NCBI GenBank assembly: GCA_933228675.1
Contig: OW121742.1
Coordinates: 17,562,489 to 17,626,488, forward strand
Direction: 5' to 3'
Length of the DNA stretch: 64,000 nucleotides
From: Stomorhina lunata
Taxonomy: Eukaryota > Arthropoda > Insecta > Diptera > Rhiniidae
In this document: one piece after another, positions 34,517 through 47,088 of the stretch
Layout of the letters: every line of letters begins with the position of its first letter
How positions within the stretch are numbered: position 1 is the stretch's first letter
Made by a program: the position numbers and the translations under genes
The notes under the pieces: model-generated
What the model was told of the DNA's origin: nothing
The model's input: only the letters and a program-made list of their open reading frames with translations
Database searches by the model: none

Positions 34517-35619
34517 TATGTTTTACAGTGTAAAAAACGTTTTGGGAAAACGATTCCCATTGTCATTCGCCAACCCTCCCCCCATCAATGACAAGCTTCT
34601 CATGTCTGTGACGAATCAGTTTAAGTTTGGATGGTATTTTGAAAACTTCTACAAAAGCAAAATTGGATTAAGATTAAACTGCCGCCTAATGATAAAATAA
34701 CCTAAAGAAGTTTTGCAGAGACGCTAAGCTCAACTGAGAGTTAAGTGGAAATGAAGAAGAAGACGGATCATCAGAGAAGTACAAATCCGAATCAAGAGTT
34801 TGTTTGGCATAAAAAAGAATTATCTTACTTATGGTCGTTCGAACCGGATTGAATAGTATGTTTTACTATTATCTGTAAGAACAGACTTATACCAGGTTAT
34901 CAATTTTCCCATACAACAATACTAATTTCGATTTCCCTTATATAAAAAAAAATCGCAAAAAAGGCCTCAGCATTTCTAAATTTTAAATTAAACGTAATAC
35001 TACGATTAAATATTTTAATTCATTGTTGTCAGCTATTTATAAATTCCAAAACAATTACAGACGTTATCTCTAGCAAAATTCAGCTACATCTAATATACAT
35101 CCATACATAGCCTTATACCGATGTAGCTGAGTACATTCATCCATCCCAAAGATCACTGAGTTAATCTTCGTTTAACGATCTTTCAATTTGAGCGCGTCTA
35201 CTTTGCAATTGCAACATCATTTCAATTAAAATTTTCTTGTTTTTTCGCTTTTGCAAAGCTAATTTTGTGCATTTAAAAAGCTTTTGCGATGAGGAGGAGC
35301 TGAAAGCGCAAAAATTCGTATTTGTTTAAAGAAAGATTTTATTTAAATAAAAAAAATGAATAAATTGTTATGTCTACAACGAGAGCAGAAGCATAATTTT
35401 TAGTAGTTAACTACGATAAAAATAAAATTGTATATAAAAAATAATTGAGATTGTCAGGGAAATTATAGTTTTGAGATGAAGAGAATGTTGTTCTATAAGC
35501 TAGAGCTTTAAATTAAATTGAGGTTAGAATCACTAACGGTACCTTGAGGTATTGTGGGAAAATAGAAGCGAATAAACTAGATTTCGATAAAAAAAAAGGT
35601 GTTAAATATGAACAAAAAT
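34517..35619. other. Spacer, no gene seen
   Basis: Contains one more copy of the GTTCGAACCGGATTG motif at 34827 and otherwise unique-looking AT-rich DNA. A 60-codon frame at 34518-34700 begins inside or at the edge of the mariner right end and has no recognisable domain. Confidence 0.5.
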
Positions 35620-37100
35620 CTAAAATCTTCGTTAATTATTTAAGTATTCCTCAGATCGAGAAAAGGAGCTTCTTTTGGAATCACACCAAAATCTGACAAA
35701 AAAACCTGAAAAAATCGAAAATTTTCGATAAATCCTTAAGTAGCCCTCAAATCGAGAAAAGGAGCTTCATTTGGAATCACACCAAAATCTTATCAAAAAA
35801 AATTAAATTTTGGGTAAAAAATCTTAAAAAATCTTCGATTATTCCTTAAATAGTCCTCAATCGAGAAAAGGAACTTCATTTGGTATCACACCAAAATCTT
35901 ATCAAAAAAATTAAATTTTGGGTAAAAAATCTTAAAAAATCTTCGATTATTCCTTAAATAGTCCTCAATCGAGAAAAGGAGCTTCATTTGGAATCACACC
36001 AAAATCTGATCAAAAAAATTAAATTTTGGGTAAAAAATCTAAAATCTTTGATTATTCCTTAAATAGTCCTCAAACCAAGAAAAGAATCTTCATAGGAAAT
36101 CAAACCGAAATCTGACCAAAAAAAAATAAGAGTAAAAAATCTTAAAAAATCTAAAATATTCGATAATTCTCTAAATAGCCCTCAAATCGAGAAAAGAAAT
36201 CACATCAAAATCTGACAAAAAAAATAATTTTGGGTAAAAAAATGTTAAAAAATCTAAAATATTCGATATTTTCCTAAATAGCCCATCAATCAAAAATAAA
36301 AGCTTCATTAGGAATCATACCAAAATATGACCAAAAAATTAAATTTTAGGTGAAAAATCTTAAAAAATTTGTAATCTTCGATATTTCCTTAAATAGCCAT
36401 CAAATCAAGAAAAGGAGTTTTATTTGAAATCACATCAAAATCTAACCAAAAAATTAAATTTTGGGTGAAAAATCATAAAAAAATTTAAATCTTCGATATT
36501 TCCTTAAATAACCATCAAATCAAGAAAAAAAGCTTCATTTGAAATCACACCAAAATCTAAGAAATAAATTGAATTTTTAGCGAAAAATCACAAAAAATAT
36601 AAAATCTTCGATAATTCCTTAAGTAAATTTTGGGTGAAAATTTAAAAAAAAAATCTAAAATCTTCGACTTTTTCTTATATAGCCCTCAAATTTTGAAAAG
36701 GAGCTTCATTTGAAATCACACCAAAATCTAACCAAAAAATTAAATTTTGGGTGAAAAAATATAAAATCTTCGATACTTCCTCAAATAGCTCTCAATTCAA
36801 GAAAAGAGCTTTATTTGAAATCACACCAAAATCTTACCAAAAAATAAAATTTTGAGTGAAATTCAGAAAAAACTAAAATCTTTGATAATTCCTTCAATAG
36901 CCCTCAAATCGAGAAAAGGAGTTTCATTTGAAATCACACCAAAATCTGAGTAAAAATAAAATTTTGGGTGATATTTAAAGCAAAATTCAAAATCCTTGAT
37001 AATTCCTTAAATAGCCTTCAATTTGAGAAAAGAAGCTTTATTTGATATCACACCAAAATTTGACCAAACATAAAATTTTGGGTGAAAAATCTTGTGAATT
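35620..37100 (+). repeat. Repeat array S5: ~108-bp units
   Basis: About 13 diverged units with the order ATCTTCGATAATTCCTTAAA, TAGCCCTCAAATCGAGAAAA, GGAGCTTCATTTGGAATCAC, ACCAAAATCTGACC, AAAAATTAAATTTTGGGTG. Landmarks near 35659, 35754, 35863 and 35971 give periods of 95-109 bp, and later units range up to about 125. The array continues on the far side of the 28-bp satellite at 41640-42050. No coding frame. Confidence 0.9.
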
Positions 37101-40100
37101 TTTATGAAATTTTTCTTATAGAACAATTTTGATGAAATTTTTCTTAAAGAAAAATTTTGATAAAATTTTTCTTATAGAAAAATTTTGATGAAATCTTTCT
37201 TAGCGAAAAATTTTGATGAAATCTTTCTTAGCGAAAAATTTTAATGAAATTTTTCTTAGCGAAAAATTTTAATGAAATTTTTCTTATAGAAAAATTTTGA
37301 TGAAATTTTTCTTATAGAAAAATTTTGATGAAATTTTTCTTATAGAAAAATTTTGATGAAATTTTTCTTATAGAAAAATTTTTATGAAATTTTTCTTATA
37401 GAAAAATTTTGATGAAATTTTTCTTATAGAAATATTTTGATTAAATTTTTTTTATAGAAAAATTTTGATTAAAATTTTCTTTTAGAAAAATTTTGATAAA
37501 ATTTTGATGAAATTTTTCTTATAGAAAAATTTTGATGAAATTTTTCTTATAGAAAAATTTTGATGAAATTTTTCTTATAGAAAAATTTTGATGAAATTTT
37601 TCTTATAGAAAAATTTTGATGAAATTTTTCTTATAGAAAAATTTTGATGAAATTTTTCTTATAGAAAAATTTTGATGAAATTTTTCTTATAGAAAAATGT
37701 TGATGAAATTTTTCTTATAAACAAATTTTTATGAAATTTTTCGTATAGAAAAATTTTGATGAAATTTTTCTTATAGAAAAATTTTGATGAAATTTTCTTT
37801 TAGAAAAATTTTGATGAAATTTTTCTTTTAGAAAAATTTTGATGAAATTTTTCTTATAAAAAAAATTTGATGAAATTTTTCTTATAGAAAAATTTTGAAG
37901 AAATTTTTCTTAAAGAAAAATTTTGATGAAATTTTTCTTATAGAAAAATGTTGATGAAATTTTTCTTATAGAAAAATTTTGATTAAATTTTTCTTATAGA
38001 AAAATTTTGATGAAATTTTTCTTATAGAAAAATTTTGATGAAATTTTTCTTATAGAAAAATTTTGATGACATTTTTCTTATAGAAAAATTTTGATGAAAT
38101 TTTTCTTATAGAAAAATTTTGATGAAATTTTTCTTATAGAAAAATTTTGATGAAATTTTTCTTATAGAAAAATTTTGATGAAATTTTTCTTATAGAAAAA
38201 TTTTGATGAAATTTTTCTTATAGAAAAATTTTGATGAAATTTTTCTTATAGAAAAATTTTGATGAAATTTTTCTTAGAGAAAATTTTTGATAAAATTTTT
38301 CTTATAGAAAAATTATGATGAAATTTTGATGAAATTTTTCTTATAAAAAAATTTTGATGAAATTTTTCTTATAGAAAAAATTTTGATGAAATTTTTCTTA
38401 TAGAAAAATTTTGATGAAATTTTTCTTATAGAAAAATTTTAATGACATTTTTCTTATAGAAAAATTTTGATGAAATTTTTCTTATAGAAAAATTTTGATG
38501 AAATTTTTCTTATAGAAAAATTTTGATGACATTTTTCTTATAGAAAAATTTTGATGACATTTTTCTTATAGAAAAATGTTGATGAAATTTTTCTTATAGA
38601 AAAATTTTGATGAAATTTTTCTTATAGAAAAATTTTGATGACATTTTTCTTATAGAAAAATGTTGATGAAATTTTTCTTATAGAAAAATTTTGATGAAAT
38701 TTTTCTTATAGAAAAATTTTGATGACATTTTTCTTATAGAAAAATTTTGATGAAATTTTTCTTATAGAAAAATTTTGATGAAATTTTTCTTATAGAAAAA
38801 TTTTGATGAAATTTTTCTTATAGAAAAATTTTGATGAAATTTTTCTTATAGAAAAATTTTGATGAAATTTTTCTTATAGAAAAATTTTGATGAAATTTTT
38901 CTTATAGAAAAATTTTGATGAAATTTTTCTTATAGAAAAATTTTGATGAAATTTTTCTTATAGAAAAATTTTGATGAAATTTTTCTTATAGAAAAATTTT
39001 GATGAAATTTTTCTTATAGAAAAATTTTGATGAAATTTTTCTTATAGAAAAATTTTGATGAAATTTTTCTTAGAGAAAATTTTTGATAAAATTTTTCTTA
39101 TAGAAAAATTATGATGAAATTTTGATGAAATTTTTCTTATAAAAAAATTTTGATGAAATTTTTCTTATAGAAAAAATTTTGATGAAATTTTTCTTATAGA
39201 AAAATTTTGATGAAATTTTTCTTATAGAAAAATTTTGATGAAATTTTTCTTATAGAAAAATTTTGATGAAATTTTTCTTATAGAAAAATTTTGATGAAAT
39301 TTTTCTTATAGAAAAATTTTGATGAAATTTTTCTTATAGAAAAATTTTGATGAAATTTTTCTTATAGAAAAATTTTGATGAAATTTTTCTTATAGAAAAA
39401 TTTTGATGAAATTTTTCTTATAGAAAAATTTTGATGAAATTTTTCTTATAGAAAAATTTTGATGAAATTTTTCTTCTAGAAAAATTTTGATGAAATTTTT
39501 CTTATAGAAAAATTTTGATGAAATTTTTCTTATAGAAAAATTTTATGAAATTTTTCTTATAGAAAAATTTTGATGAAATTTTTCTTATAGAAAAATTTTG
39601 ATGAAATTTTTCTTATAGAAAAATTTTGATGAAATTTTTCTTATAGAAAAATTTTGATGAAATTTTTTTTATAGAAAAATTTTGATGAAATTTTTTTTAT
39701 AGAAAAATTTTGATGAAATTTTTCTTATAGAAAAATTTTGATGAAATTTTTCTTATAGAAAAATTTTGATGAAATTTTTCTTATAGAAAAATTTTGATGA
39801 AATTTTTCTTATAGAAAAATTTTGATGAAATTTTTTTTATAGAAAAATTTTGATGAAATTTTTCTTATAGAAAAATTTTGATGAAATTTTTCTTATAGAA
39901 AAATTTTGATGAAATTTTTCTTATAGAAAAATTTTGATGAAATTTTTCTTATAGAAAAATTTTGATGAAATTTTTCTTATAGAAAAATTTTGATGAAATT
40001 TTTCTTATAGAAAAATTTTGATGAAATTTTTCTTATAGAAAAATTTTGATGAAATTTTTCTTATAGAAAAATTTTGATTAAAATTTTCTTTTAGAAAAAT

Positions 40101-41135
40101 TTTGATGAAATTTTTTTTATAGAAAAATTTTGATGACATTTGTCTTATAGAAATTTTGATGAAATTTTTCTTATAGAAAAATTTTGATGAAATTTTTCTT
40201 ATGGAAAAATTTTGATGAAATTTTTCTTATAGAAAAATTTTGATGAAATTTTTCTTATAGAAAAATTTTGATGAAATTTTTCTTATAGAAAAATGTTGAT
40301 GAAGTTTTTCTTATAGAAAAATGTTGATGAAGTTTTTCTTATAGAAAAATTTTGATGAAATTTTTCTTATAGAAAAATTTTGATGAAATTTTTCTTATAG
40401 AAAAAATTTTTATGAAATTTTTCTTATAGAAAAATTTTTCTTATAGAAAAATTTTTATGAAATTTTTCTTAAAGAAAAATTTTGATAAAATTTTTCTTAT
40501 AGAAAAATTTTGATGAAATTTTTCTTATAGAAAAATTTTGATGAAATTTTTCTTATAGAAAAATTTTGATGAAATTTTTCTCATAGAAAAATTTTGATGA
40601 AATTTTTCTTATAGAAAAATGTTGATGAAATTTTTCTTATAGAAAAATTTTGATTAAATTTTTCTTATAGAAAAATTTTGATCAAGTTTTTCTTATAGAA
40701 AAATTTTGATGAAATTTTTCTTAGAGAAAAATTTTGATGAAATTTTTCTTATAGAAAAATTTTGATGAAATTTTTCTTATAGAAAAATTTTGATGAAATT
40801 TTTCTTAAACAAAAATTTTGATGAAATTTTTCTTATAGAAAAATTTTGATGAAATTTTTCTTATAGAAAAATTTTGATGAAATTTTTCTTATAGAAAAAT
40901 TTTGATGAAATTTTTCTTATAGAAAAATTTTGATGAAATTTTTCCTATAGAAAAATTTTGATGAAATTTTTCTTATAGAAAAATTTTGATGAAATTTTTC
41001 TTATAGAAAAATTTTGATGAAATTTTTCTTATAGAAAAATTTTGATTAAATTTTTCTTATAGAAAAATTTTGATGAAATTTTTCTTATAGAAAAATTTTG
41101 ATGAAATTTTTCTTATAGAAAAATTTTTTTCAAAA
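37101..41135 (+). repeat. Satellite S6: 28-bp hairpin array, forward
   Basis: About 140 monomers of 28 bp, GATGAAATTTTTCTTATAGA followed by AAAATTTT. Each monomer holds a perfect hairpin: 10-bp arms AAATTTTTCT and AGAAAAATTT around TAT. The array is highly homogeneous, so it was probably amplified recently. Rare variants (GACATTTTTC, TTATGATGAAATTTTGATG) mark internal higher-order copies. It sits between S5 repeats. Confidence 0.97.
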
Positions 41136-41139
41136 AGAA

Positions 41140-41345
41140 GTGTATTTGCATTTGATCCCAAATCTGTTACATTTATTTATTAATGTAACAGACCAATTTA
41201 TTGATAAAAAGCCAAAAAATGTTTGCGGAGAAACCAAATTCCTCGACGCGTTTCGATGGTTGGTTAAGCCATCTCTTCAGGAGGACTATCCCCAATTTAG
41301 ACAGATCGAAAACCTCGCATTATTACTAAATTTACAAACATAACT
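41140..41345 (+). mobile_element. Diverged single copy of the 12-kb inverted-repeat element inside S6
   Basis: Left-arm-like sequence with TTTGATCCCAAATC and GTTACATTTATTTATTAATG is followed by the core GCGGAGAAACCAAATTCCTC, GACGCGTTTCGATGG and GCCATCTCTTCAGGAGGA. These match 12185-12375 in order. The right arm is hardly recognisable. S6 monomers resume at about 41420, so the element lies inside the satellite. The 67-codon frame here is the repeat core. Confidence 0.85.
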
Positions 41346-41419
41346 ATTAAGAATTATGTTCATAAACCAAAAAATAAAAGCGTAGATTATCGACTGAACA
41401 AAAACAAACATTTTTCAGT

Positions 41420-41640
41420 TTTCTTATAGAAAAATTTTGATGAAATTTTTCTTATAGAAAAATTTTGATGAAATTTTTCTTATAGAAAAATGTTGATGTA
41501 ATTTTTCTTATAGAAAAATGTTGATGAAATTTTTCTTATAGAAAAATTTTGATGAAATTTTTCTTATAGAAAAATTTTGATGAAAATTTTCTTTTAGAAA
41601 AATTTTGATGAAATTTTTGTTATAGAAAAATTTTGATTAC
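41420..41640 (+). repeat. Satellite S6, remainder
   Basis: Eight or so 28-bp monomers of the same type and orientation as 37101-41135, ending where S5 units begin. Confidence 0.9.
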
Positions 41641-42050
41641 ATTTTTTATCTTTGATAGTTCCTTAAATAGCCTTCAATTCGAGAAAAGGAGCTTCATTTG
41701 ATATCACACCAAAATTTGACCAAAAATAAAATTTTGGGTGAAATATTAAAAATAAAAAAAATCTGAAATCTTCGATATTTCTTTAAAAAGCCCTCAAATC
41801 AAGAAATCGTTTGGAATCACAGGAAAATTCGACAAAAATAATAATAATAATTTTTTGGGTAAAAAAACTTAAATTTTTGATATTTTTTCAAAATCTGACC
41901 AAAAATTAAATTTTTATTAAAAATCTTAAAAAATCTAAAATCTTCGATATTTCCCTAAATAGCCTTCAAATCGATAAAAGAAGGATCATTTGAAATCACA
42001 CCTAAATATGAGGAAAAAAGGAATTTTGGTTGAAAATAATTATTAGACAA
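41641..42050 (+). repeat. Repeat array S5, right-hand part
   Basis: Units with TAGCCTTCAATTCGAGAAAA, GGAGCTTCATTTGATATCAC and ACCAAAATTTGACC, continuous in type and orientation with 35620-37100. This indicates that S6 expanded inside an S5 array. Confidence 0.85.
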
Positions 42051-43169
42051 ATTACATATTTTACCCTAACATTTATAAAATTTGAACAACATTTTTCATC
42101 TTACATCATTTTGAGGCCAGCATCAATTATCTTAAAAACTGTACCCAAAATTGAATTACATGCATTTTAAAACGCTTGAGAACTTGCATATGACGATGTC
42201 CTTTATCAAAATAAATTCCATTATTCATTAATTCATTCTTTTTATTGATTCACATTAATGAAGCGTGTATTGTTGCTCTACTGAACCATTCACCCATTAT
42301 TTATGTCGGCGGGGAAAAAAATAAAAACAAAATTATCAAAGTGATTGAAAGCAATTTAAACAATACTCCCCCCTTGATAAAGAAACAATGAGAACGGGTG
42401 GACAAAGGGTAAGATTTTATCTGAACGCAAAAGAAATCATGCTACTGAAAAATATTGCAACTGTTGCTAAAAATTTTCTGCACTCCAGCCCACCCTTATA
42501 CCCTTATATAGTACATACTTGTATCTTTCGGGTTAATGCTGTCTAAACAGAAAATTATTAAAACCATGATGTAATCCAAACAACAGAATAAAGGGAGCAG
42601 TTAAACGAAGGACCATTAAAATTTGTTACACTTGAGGTTACAACAACTTCCATGCCAAATAATATTCCTTACCCCTACCCTTACCATAATTTTCTTGGTT
42701 TTCTGTTGATATTTTTACGATAACTATCCCAGAAATATTTATGTACTAACATTTCCAAAATGTCTTATAATATCTTTATCTTTTAGTATTTCTTGTATAT
42801 TTTAGATTAAAGTTTGGTGGTTGTTAGTTCGAGTCCTTGTTATCATTAAGATTACAATTTGTGAAATGTTTTTGCATACAAGTTACTAAAGTTTTACTTC
42901 AAATATTTGCTATAAACACTTTGAGTAAATAACGACAAAAATCTTTAGCGTTACCCCAAGTTTTGAAAATATTCTAAAAATCGGTCAAACAACTCAATAA
43001 ACCTACATATTGTTTTTGCATTCCCCTCCCTAAATTAAACAACTTATTTATATATGTCCTTGTGTTCAGGGATTTGTTGAAGAAAGACATGCCAAAATTA
43101 ATCTTTTAGAGTTAACGGTGACCAGGCTAATGAAAAATTCAAAATTACTAAAAAATACATCAGAATCCG
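42051..43169. other. Unique-looking spacer between inverted S6 arrays
   Basis: No tandem repeat and no conserved frame. It would form the loop of the inverted S5/S6 structure. Confidence 0.55.
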
Positions 43170-44480
43170 AATTATTTTTTGATGAAATTTTTCTATAGGA
43201 AAAATTTCATCAAAATTTTTCTATAAGAAAAATTTCATCAAAATTTTTCTATAAGAAAAATTTCATCAAAATTTTTCTAGAAGAAAAATTTCATCAAAAT
43301 TTTTCTATAAAAAAAATTTCATCAAAATTTTTCTATAAGAAAAATTTCATCAAAATTTTTCTATAAGAAAAATTTCATCAAAATTTTTCTATAAGAAAAA
43401 TTTCATCAAAATTTTTCTATAAGAAAAATTTCATCAAAATTTTTCTATAAGAAAAATTTCATCAAAATTTTTCTATAAGAAAAATTTCATCAAAATTTTT
43501 CTATAAGAAAAATTTTATCAAAATTTTTCTATAAGAAAAATTTCATCAAAATTATTCTATAAGAAAAATTTCATCAAAATTTTTCTATAAGAAAAATTTC
43601 ATCAAAATTTTTCTATAAGAAAAATTTCATCAAAATTTTTCTATAAGAAAAATTTGATCAACATTTTTCTATAAGACAAATTTCATCAAAATTTTCCTAT
43701 AAGAAAAATTTTAACAAAATTTTTCTATTAGAAAAATTTTGTCAAAATTATTCTAAAAGAAAAATTTCATCAAAATTTTTCTATAAGAAAAATTTCATCA
43801 AAATTTTTCTATAAGAAAAATTTCATCAAAATTTTTCTATATGAAAAATTTCATCAAAATTTTTGTATAAGAAAAATTTCATCAAAATTTTTGTATAAGA
43901 AAAATTTCATCAAAATTTTTCTATAAGAAAAATTTCATCAAAATTTTTCTATAAGAAAAATTTCATCAAAATTTTTCTATAAAAAAAATTTCATCAAAAT
44001 TTTTCTATAAGAAAAATTTCATCAAAATTTTTCTATAAGAAAAATTTCATCAAAATTTTTCTATAAGAAAAATTTCATCAAAATTTTTCTATAAGAAAAA
44101 TTTCATCAAAAATTTTCTATAAGAAAAATTTCATTAAAATTTTTCTATAAGAAAAATTTCATCAAAATTTTTCTATAAGAAAAATTTCATCAAAATTTTT
44201 CTATAAGAAAAATTTCATCAAAACTTTTCTATAAGAAAAATTTCATCAAAATTTTTCTATAAAAAAAATTTCATCAAAATTTTTCTATAAGAAAAATTTC
44301 ATCAATATTTTTCTATAAGAAAAATTTCATCAAAATTTTTCTATAAGAAAAATTTCATCAACATTTTTCTATAAGAAAAATTTCATCAAAATTTTTCTAT
44401 AAGAAACATTTCATCAAAATTTTTCTATAAGAAACATTTCATCAAAATCTTTCTATAAGAAAAATTTCATCAACATTTTT
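43170..44480 (-). repeat. Satellite S6 in inverted orientation
   Basis: About 46 monomers AAAATTTTTCTATAAGAAAA followed by ATTTCATC, which is the exact reverse complement of the S6 unit at 37-41 kb. The array is almost uniform with scattered substitutions. Confidence 0.97.
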
Positions 44481-44565
44481 CGATTTGAGGGCTATTTAAG
44501 GAGTTTTCTTAGATTTTATATAAATTTTCATATTTTCTTGGATTTAGTTGTGATTTTGTGAAAGC
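44481..44565 (-). repeat. S5 fragment, inverted
   Basis: TCGATTTGAGGGCTATTTAA through GTTGTGATTTTGTG and GCCTGGTCAT is the reverse complement of one S5 unit. The inverted S6 array is therefore flanked by inverted S5, as expected if S5 and S6 were inverted as one block. Confidence 0.8.
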
Positions 44566-45728
44566 CTGGTCATCCTTTTTGAAATCCTTATAATTTTAGA
44601 GTTCAATAAACAGCGCGAGGTCCTTGCAATTTAAGCATTTACAAGTTACAACAAGCAAGAATGACAACAACAAATATAACAATATTATATGTATATCCTT
44701 TATATTGTTCCTGCCTGGCACAATCTCCCCCCTTCTTAAGCCTTAAAAGACTTCATCGACGTTGTTGTCGTCCACAGCCATCAGTGACACTTGCCAATAA
44801 AATGACTCATGGAAATCTAGGCCGACAAAATAAACAAACAGACAGACACGGCGAGAGAGAGAGTCTTTTAGTGGTTAAGACCGTGAATGTGTGTTTGTGT
44901 CGTTTATATCCTGGCAAATGTAAAATGTTTGTCATTGATGGGCTAGTCAATGAAATGAAATGTTTCCTTTGCTCCTTACCAGGAGTAGATGAGTGTGTGT
45001 GTGTGTGTATGAACTTGGCAACCGGAAATAGTAAATGTCAAACAGATTCATTTTATCCGTTCATAAAGTTGAAAATAGCAACTTATATTAAAAGGAAAAC
45101 AAAATGAGGAAAAAAGTCAGAGAAACTACTCTTGTACAAGACCGATAATGCTTCTATGTTTGCAAACTCTTTAAAACATATCCTGTGGGATTGATGATGA
45201 GTCGGGTAAATAAACGTTCAATGGAAAATAGCTAAATCTGTAGATACAAGAAAAGATAATGAAAAAGTCAATCCACCGGGAGGAGAATGCAAACATCAGA
45301 TAATGGATTATAAACGGTCATTGACCACTAGATTTATGCATAATTTCTTTTTTTGTAACAGAACCAGCAGAAATTTAAAATAACACCTTTTATCTTAAGC
45401 AAAGTCCCTTCAGCCTAACATTTCAAGCTGTTAAAATTTGTACCACTTTCAGATTTATTCCTCTTTAACTTCACTTCATTACACTTTATTTTATAATTTC
45501 AAAAATCCTTTCATTTAAATTTGTTTAGTCAACTACATTTGCACACTCCCTCTCTATTACACATAATTTCCAACTAAATAAATGCATAATTCATAAATAC
45601 CATTAAAATATTGAATTACTTTCATAAATCCATTAAAGTACGAGTACGTACGTACATTCAATCGATTATTTCGTTCAACTTCATTGATTTTGAATGTAAT
45701 TCAGTTTCTCATCAAACTCCTTCATTAA
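44566..45728. other. Spacer; one doubtful 148-codon frame
   Basis: A forward frame at 44661-45107 opens MTTTNITILYVYPLYCSC and includes a (GT)n stretch at 44994-45008 read as VCVCV. It has many Cys and Arg residues and no recognised domain. Composition and the microsatellite argue for a chance frame. The rest is AT-rich with no repeat. Confidence 0.4.
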
Positions 45729-46612
45729 CCCAGCTAGCAATTTGGTGATTGTTGACGATAATATCAGCAAAATTAGTCGTTTGTGATTCATATAGATGAT
45801 CAAAAACTGATTAATCAGCTTGGTGATCTAAAAAAGACTCCAAAAAGACTGCTTAAAACGCTTAGAAAACGACTAGTTTACAAAAGCACAAAGAATTCTT
45901 GCAGAATGTGTACAGTCAAAATATTATCGTGCAAACGATCCTAATACGACTGTTTTTGGTGTTATTTTAATCAGTTTGGTGATCAAAAGAGACCAGAAAA
46001 AGACTCAGAAAATAACTTGAAATCGACTATTTGAAAGCAAAATGTGTGCAATCAGTTTGGTGATCAAAAAAGTGTACAAAAAGACTCATAGACGCTAAGC
46101 AAGCGACTAGTTAAAAATAGCACAAAAAATCTTGTGAAATGTACGTGATATAACTAGTTTTAGGTGATAAAAAAATGCCACAAAAAACTCGTTTCTGATT
46201 ATGGATGATGTGGCTTAGTTGGTTAGCACGTCGACTACTAAGCATTACATATCATATTCGGCAGCCTAGGTTCGATCCTCGGTCTCGGCAACATCAATTT
46301 CTGTAATTATTAACACAACTTCACTGTTCTAAAAATAGATATGACGTGTTCTAAAAATAATATACTGTGTTGAGTATAAAAAAGCTTTAATCTTTTTTTT
46401 AACAAATCTAGCAAAATGTGTGTAGTCATATTCTAATCAGCAAAACGAGTCATTAAAGACTCGTTTCGAAGAGTCGCATGAAGGGTACCATTTTCTCACA
46501 CAAAAAGATCATTATTGACTCATAAGTGATATTATAAACGATCATTTTAATCGTGCAGTGATGTCAAAAAAGACTCATATTTGATTAAAATTTTCCAAAA
46601 ATGCTAGCTGGG
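45729..46612. mobile_element. Non-autonomous TIR element with CCCAGCTAGC ends
   Basis: The left end CCCAGCTAGCAATTTGG (45729-45745) pairs with the right end CCAAAAATGCTAGCTGGG (46595-46612), giving about 14-16 bp of terminal inverted repeat. The 5' part holds loose tandem units with TTTGGTGATCAAAAARGAC, CAAAAAGACTC and AACGACTAGTTTA (45750-46180). The 3' part holds AAAAAGACTCAT words. A tRNA-like sequence sits in the middle. No coding frame. The target duplication is not clear, so the superfamily is unassigned. Confidence 0.72.
46203..46290 (+). pseudogene. tRNA-like sequence with pol III A and B boxes
   Basis: TGGCTTAGTTGG at 46211-46222 fits the internal A box (TRGCNNAGYNGG) exactly. GGTTCGATCC at 46269-46278 fits the tRNA B-box core GWTCRANNC, 46 bp downstream. 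The T-arm stem and acceptor stem do not pair properly (CTAGG against CTCGG), and an extra stretch, CATTACATATCATATTCGG, lies where anticodon arm and variable loop should be. A functional tRNA is therefore unlikely. It may be a decayed tRNA, a tRNA-derived SINE head or a captured pol III promoter. Confidence 0.6.
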
Positions 46613-47088
46613 AATACACAAATATTCCTTCCTACACACACACATACAAACATACCTCCTATTTTACCTATACAATTTTAGATTCCACTCTTATTTCTTC
46701 GCCCTGGCATCATTCATTGCATTTCCATATTATTTCAAAATTAGAGCGCATTTCCGTTTATGGTAAATAGTTTTTATTTTCTTTTATTCTTTTGTTGCCT
46801 TATAAATCTTTTGTGAAAAAATGCAGGAGAGAAAAAAAAACAAACCGAAATGAAAAACTTCATAAATTTATTGGGTATTGGAAAATTTATGTGGTATTAA
46901 GAAATATTATAAATAAAAGAAAAAATAAAATTTTCATGTTGAGCAGGTGAAATGTATTTCGGATAAGAGTGAGCAAAATATTAAAATTCCTACTAAGAAA
47001 ACGATCGATTCTTCTCACATCTTTGAAATTTGTAATAGATACATACATATATCGAGCCATAACCGCAGAAAAAGCTTAACCAACATGA
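46613..47088. other. Spacer, no gene seen
   Basis: A short CACACACACATACAAACATAC stretch is present near 46635, followed by AT-rich unique DNA; no frame. Confidence 0.5.

Noticed and set aside
42800..42860. GTTAGTTCGAGTCC resembles a tRNA B box.
   Set aside because: No A box at a suitable distance upstream and no stem structure.
44661..45107. A 148-codon frame starting MTTTNITILYVYPLYC.
   Set aside because: Contains a translated GT microsatellite and an R/C-rich unstructured composition; no domain, no neighbours, no conserved copy. Kept only as a doubtful frame in the spacer entry.
46203..46290. A functional tRNA gene.
   Set aside because: A and B boxes are present, but the T and acceptor stems do not pair and the anticodon region is disrupted; annotated as tRNA-like only.
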